A DNA stretch of 64,000 nt from positions 1-64,000 of the forward strand of contig JAFYTO010000010.1 in NCBI GenBank assembly GCA_017558825.1, read 5' to 3'. The stretch is from Clostridia bacterium. Its GTDB lineage: Bacteria; Bacillota; Clostridia; Christensenellales; Borkfalkiaceae. Below, in pieces: positions 61,860 through 64,000 of this stretch (position 1 is the first letter of the stretch; the number at the start of each line of letters is the position of its first letter). Both the position numbers and the translations under genes were made by a program. Below the pieces are notes generated by a model. The model did not search any database. It saw only the letters and a list, made by a program, of their open reading frames with translations, and was not told the DNA's origin.

Positions 61860-63074
61860 TTATTTTTTAAGAGTTTGTAAGTAGTCGCCCATTTCGTACA
61901 TTGCTTTTTTAAGTTGTTCTGGTTCTGGAAGCATAACAATTCTAAAGTGGTCGTTTGTATTCCAGCCAAAACCGCTACCTGCAACTATTAAAATTTTCTT
62001 TGCTTCTAATAAGCCGTAAGCAAACTCTTTATCGCTTGTAACGTTATAACGCTTTGTATCAATTTTAGGGAAGCAGTAGAACGCACCTTGAGTTTTAACG
62101 CAAGAAAGACCGTCAATATCCTTAATAGCGTCCATAACAACTTGGCGTTGTTCGTAAATTCTTCCGCCTGGAGAAATCATTTGTTTAGTATATTCCGTAT
62201 CTTTTAAAGCAGTTGGAATAATAAGTTGCATTGCAGCATTTGAGCAAAGACGAACTGATGCAAGCGTAACAAAAGCTTTTCTTAATTCAGCTCTAAGTTC
62301 AGTTTCACCGCTTAATACTGCCCAACCACATCTAAATCCGCATAAGCAGTGTGATTTAGAAAGACCGTTGAAAGTAACAACAGTTAAGTCTGGAGCAATT
62401 TTTGCAAATGAAGTGTGTGGTAAATTATCTAAAACTAATCTATCGTAAATTTCATCAGAGAAAACTACAAGGTTGTGTTCGCGTGCAATTTTAGCAATGC
62501 CTTCTAAAATTTCATCTGGATATAAAGCGCCGGTAGGGTTGTTAGGGTTAATAATAACAATAGCCTTAGTTTTGCTTGTAATTTTGCTTTCAATATCTTT
62601 AAGGTCAGGGTTCCAGTTTGATTCTTCATCGCAAACGTATAAAACAGGGTTGCCACCTACTTGGTAAACTGAGTTAGTCCAAAGTGAGTAGCATGGGCTT
62701 GGAATTAAAACTTCTTCGCCAGCGTTTACAAGTGCAGTAACAGCCATATTAGCAGCTTCGCTAACACCGTTACAAATGAACACGTCATCAGTGGTGATGT
62801 TTTGAATACCTTTTGTTTTTTCGTATTCGCAAATTGCTTCTAATGCAGGCATCATACCACGAATACCGCAGTAACCTAAACTTTTGTCAACGTTTTCAAT
62901 TAAATAATTTTTAACGCTATCAGGCATTTTGAAGCCGAAAGCTGCTGGGTTACCAGTATTTAATTTTAAAACTTTTTGACCTTGTTTTTCCATTTCTAAA
63001 GCCTTGAAAAATACAGGGCCTCTAATGTCTGAGTGAATGTTTGAAATTCTATCTGCAACTTTATTGTTAATCAT
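61860..63074 (-). CDS. Aminotransferase, class I/II (alanine aminotransferase type)
   Basis: 404 residues. INPNNPTGALY, FSDEIYDRLV and the PLP Lys in FNGLSKSHCLCGFR are complete. The N-terminus (NIHSDIRGPVFFKALEMEKQGQ) is like AlaA/AlaT. It probably interconverts alanine and pyruvate. It lies 28 nt after prs on the same strand, with AAAGGAG upstream. Confidence 0.88.
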   Translation of the reverse strand: MINNKVADRISNIHSDIRGPVFFKALEMEKQGQKVLKLNTGNPAAFGFKMPDSVKNYLIENVDKSLGYCGIRGMMPALEAICEYEKTKGIQNITTDDVFICNGVSEAANMAVTALVNAGEEVLIPSPCYSLWTNSVYQVGGNPVLYVCDEESNWNPDLKDIESKITSKTKAIVIINPNNPTGALYPDEILEGIAKIAREHNLVVFSDEIYDRLVLDNLPHTSFAKIAPDLTVVTFNGLSKSHCLCGFRCGWAVLSGETELRAELRKAFVTLASVRLCSNAAMQLIIPTALKDTEYTKQMISPGGRIYEQRQVVMDAIKDIDGLSCVKTQGAFYCFPKIDTKRYNVTSDKEFAYGLLEAKKILIVAGSGFGWNTNDHFRIVMLPEPEQLKKAMYEMGDYLQTLKK

Positions 63075-63102
63075 TTTTAAAGTCTCCTTTTAATGTTAAT
63101 GC

Positions 63103-64000
63103 TTATTTATAAAGGTCTGACATCTTTCTGTCAAGATATACGTTTTCTATAGCTAAAGCGAACATTTTTGCCGCAGAAACTATTTCAATTTTATCAATTT
63201 TCTTTTCTTCTGGCATATCAATTGTATCAAGAACCACAAGTTTTGTAATGTGTGAATTTTGAATTCTTTCAATTGCTGGACCAGAGAATACAGCGTGAGT
63301 ACAACAAGCGTAAATTTCTTTTGCGCCGTTTTTGTAAAGTGCTTCTGCACCTTGGCAAATTGTTCCTGCAGTGTCAATCATATCGTCAACCATTAAGCAC
63401 TTCTTGCCCTTAATGTCACCAATAATGTTCATAACTTCAAGTTGGTTAGCCTTAGGCCTTCTCTTATCAATAATAGCCATATTGCAACCAAGTTTAGCAG
63501 CAACGTTACGCGCTCTTGTAACTGAACCAACGTCTGGAGATACTACAACGAAATCTTCATCAACTTTATCTTCAAAATATTTAAAGAGAAGAGGACCGCC
63601 AACAAGGTGGTCAACCGGAATAGAGAAAAAGCCTTGAATTTGAAGAGCGTGAAGGTCCATTGTCAATATTCTATCAGCACCGGCTGTTTGAATAAGGTCT
63701 GCAACCAATCTTGCCGTAATTGGGTCACGAGGGCGAGCCTTTCTATCTTGCCTTGCATAGCCAAAGTATGGCATAACTGCTGTTATACGGCCTGCTGAAG
63801 CTCTTTTTGCAGCATCAATCATAACGAGTAATTCCATTAAGTTGTCGTTAACTGGTTGTGACGTTGATTGAATAATAAATACGTCTCTACCTCTTACGGT
63901 TTCGCCAAGGTGAACGCTAATTTCGCCGTCACTGAACGTGCCACATTCAACAATGCTTAATTCCATATCAAGCTCTTTTGCTATAGCTTCTGCAAGAGGC
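63103..64000 (-). CDS. prs: Ribose-phosphate pyrophosphokinase (cut by window edge)
   Basis: Enzyme making PRPP from ribose-5-phosphate and ATP. About 299 codons are present; the reading frame enters open from the right edge, so the first 15-20 residues are missing. [13 protein letters not shown] is the flexible catalytic loop, [13 protein letters not shown] follows, and [14 protein letters not shown] is the PRPP-binding motif. Otherwise normal. Confidence 0.96.
   Translation of the reverse strand, partial: PLAEAIAKELDMELSIVECGTFSDGEISVHLGETVRGRDVFIIQSTSQPVNDNLMELLVMIDAAKRASAGRITAVMPYFGYARQDRKARPRDPITARLVADLIQTAGADRILTMDLHALQIQGFFSIPVDHLVGGPLLFKYFEDKVDEDFVVVSPDVGSVTRARNVAAKLGCNMAIIDKRRPKANQLEVMNIIGDIKGKKCLMVDDMIDTAGTICQGAEALYKNGAKEIYACCTHAVFSGPAIERIQNSHITKLVVLDTIDMPEEKKIDKIEIVSAAKMFALAIENVYLDRKMSDLYK

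Noticed and set aside
1..64000. CRISPR arrays, tRNA or rRNA genes
   Set aside because: No spaced direct repeats and no cloverleaf or rRNA-like segments were found when reading both strands by eye. A tRNA scan would be the decisive test.

Overview
The window reads as a low-GC member of the Bacillota, most likely an anaerobic gut Clostridia lineage. The evidence is an uninterrupted S10-spc-alpha ribosomal gene cluster, AggAgg-type ribosome binding sites, consensus sigma-A promoters, a zinc-type S14, a Cys4 adenylate kinase, AddAB instead of RecBCD, and many sugar-related genes. I cannot place it to genus. Christensenellales-like lineages are a guess based on the extended L17 and the overall style.

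Positions 1-6100 look accessory. They hold the N-terminal part of a pMV158-type (MobV/Pre) relaxase cut by the left window edge, its likely oriT, a hairpin-rich non-coding stretch, and a five-gene minus-strand restriction-modification operon (small HTH protein, two C5-cytosine methyltransferases, a DUF3883-type nuclease, an HNH nuclease). No integrase or attachment site is visible, so the element's limits are unknown.

Positions 6300-33700 are chromosomal metabolism: an ABC-F ATPase, TetR/GPH symporter/GH2 glycosidase, AddAB, a lipoprotein, a four-gene sugar-oxidation operon (three Gfo/Idh/MocA-type proteins plus a TIM-barrel isomerase) facing a divergent AraC regulator, an FNT channel, GAPDH, a 5'-truncated PHP phosphatase, and an operon of ATC hydrolase-like protein, MBL hydrolase, C-S lyase and sialidase-like protein. 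Positions 33700-36300 hold an unusual XRE-phosphoglucosamine mutase fusion coupled to a left-handed beta-helix acyltransferase-like protein.

Positions 36300-52250 are the ribosomal/secY/rpoA cluster, all on the minus strand, starting from a consensus promoter with an attenuator-like leader at the right-hand end. L24 carries a long Lys/Ala/Glu-rich tail, and a decayed remnant that may be the usual KOW-protein gene lies between map and infA.

Positions 52300-64000 hold an M20 amidohydrolase, mgtE with an upstream small ORF, a GH20-like enzyme, a BspA-type LRR lipoprotein, a DUF4432/isomerase pair, a compact divergent SLOG-like/XRE module with palindromic operators, an aminotransferase and prs (cut by the right edge). 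A near-identical terminator hairpin with core CTCGGC/GCCGAG recurs seven times. No rRNA, tRNA, CRISPR array or insertion sequence was recognised.
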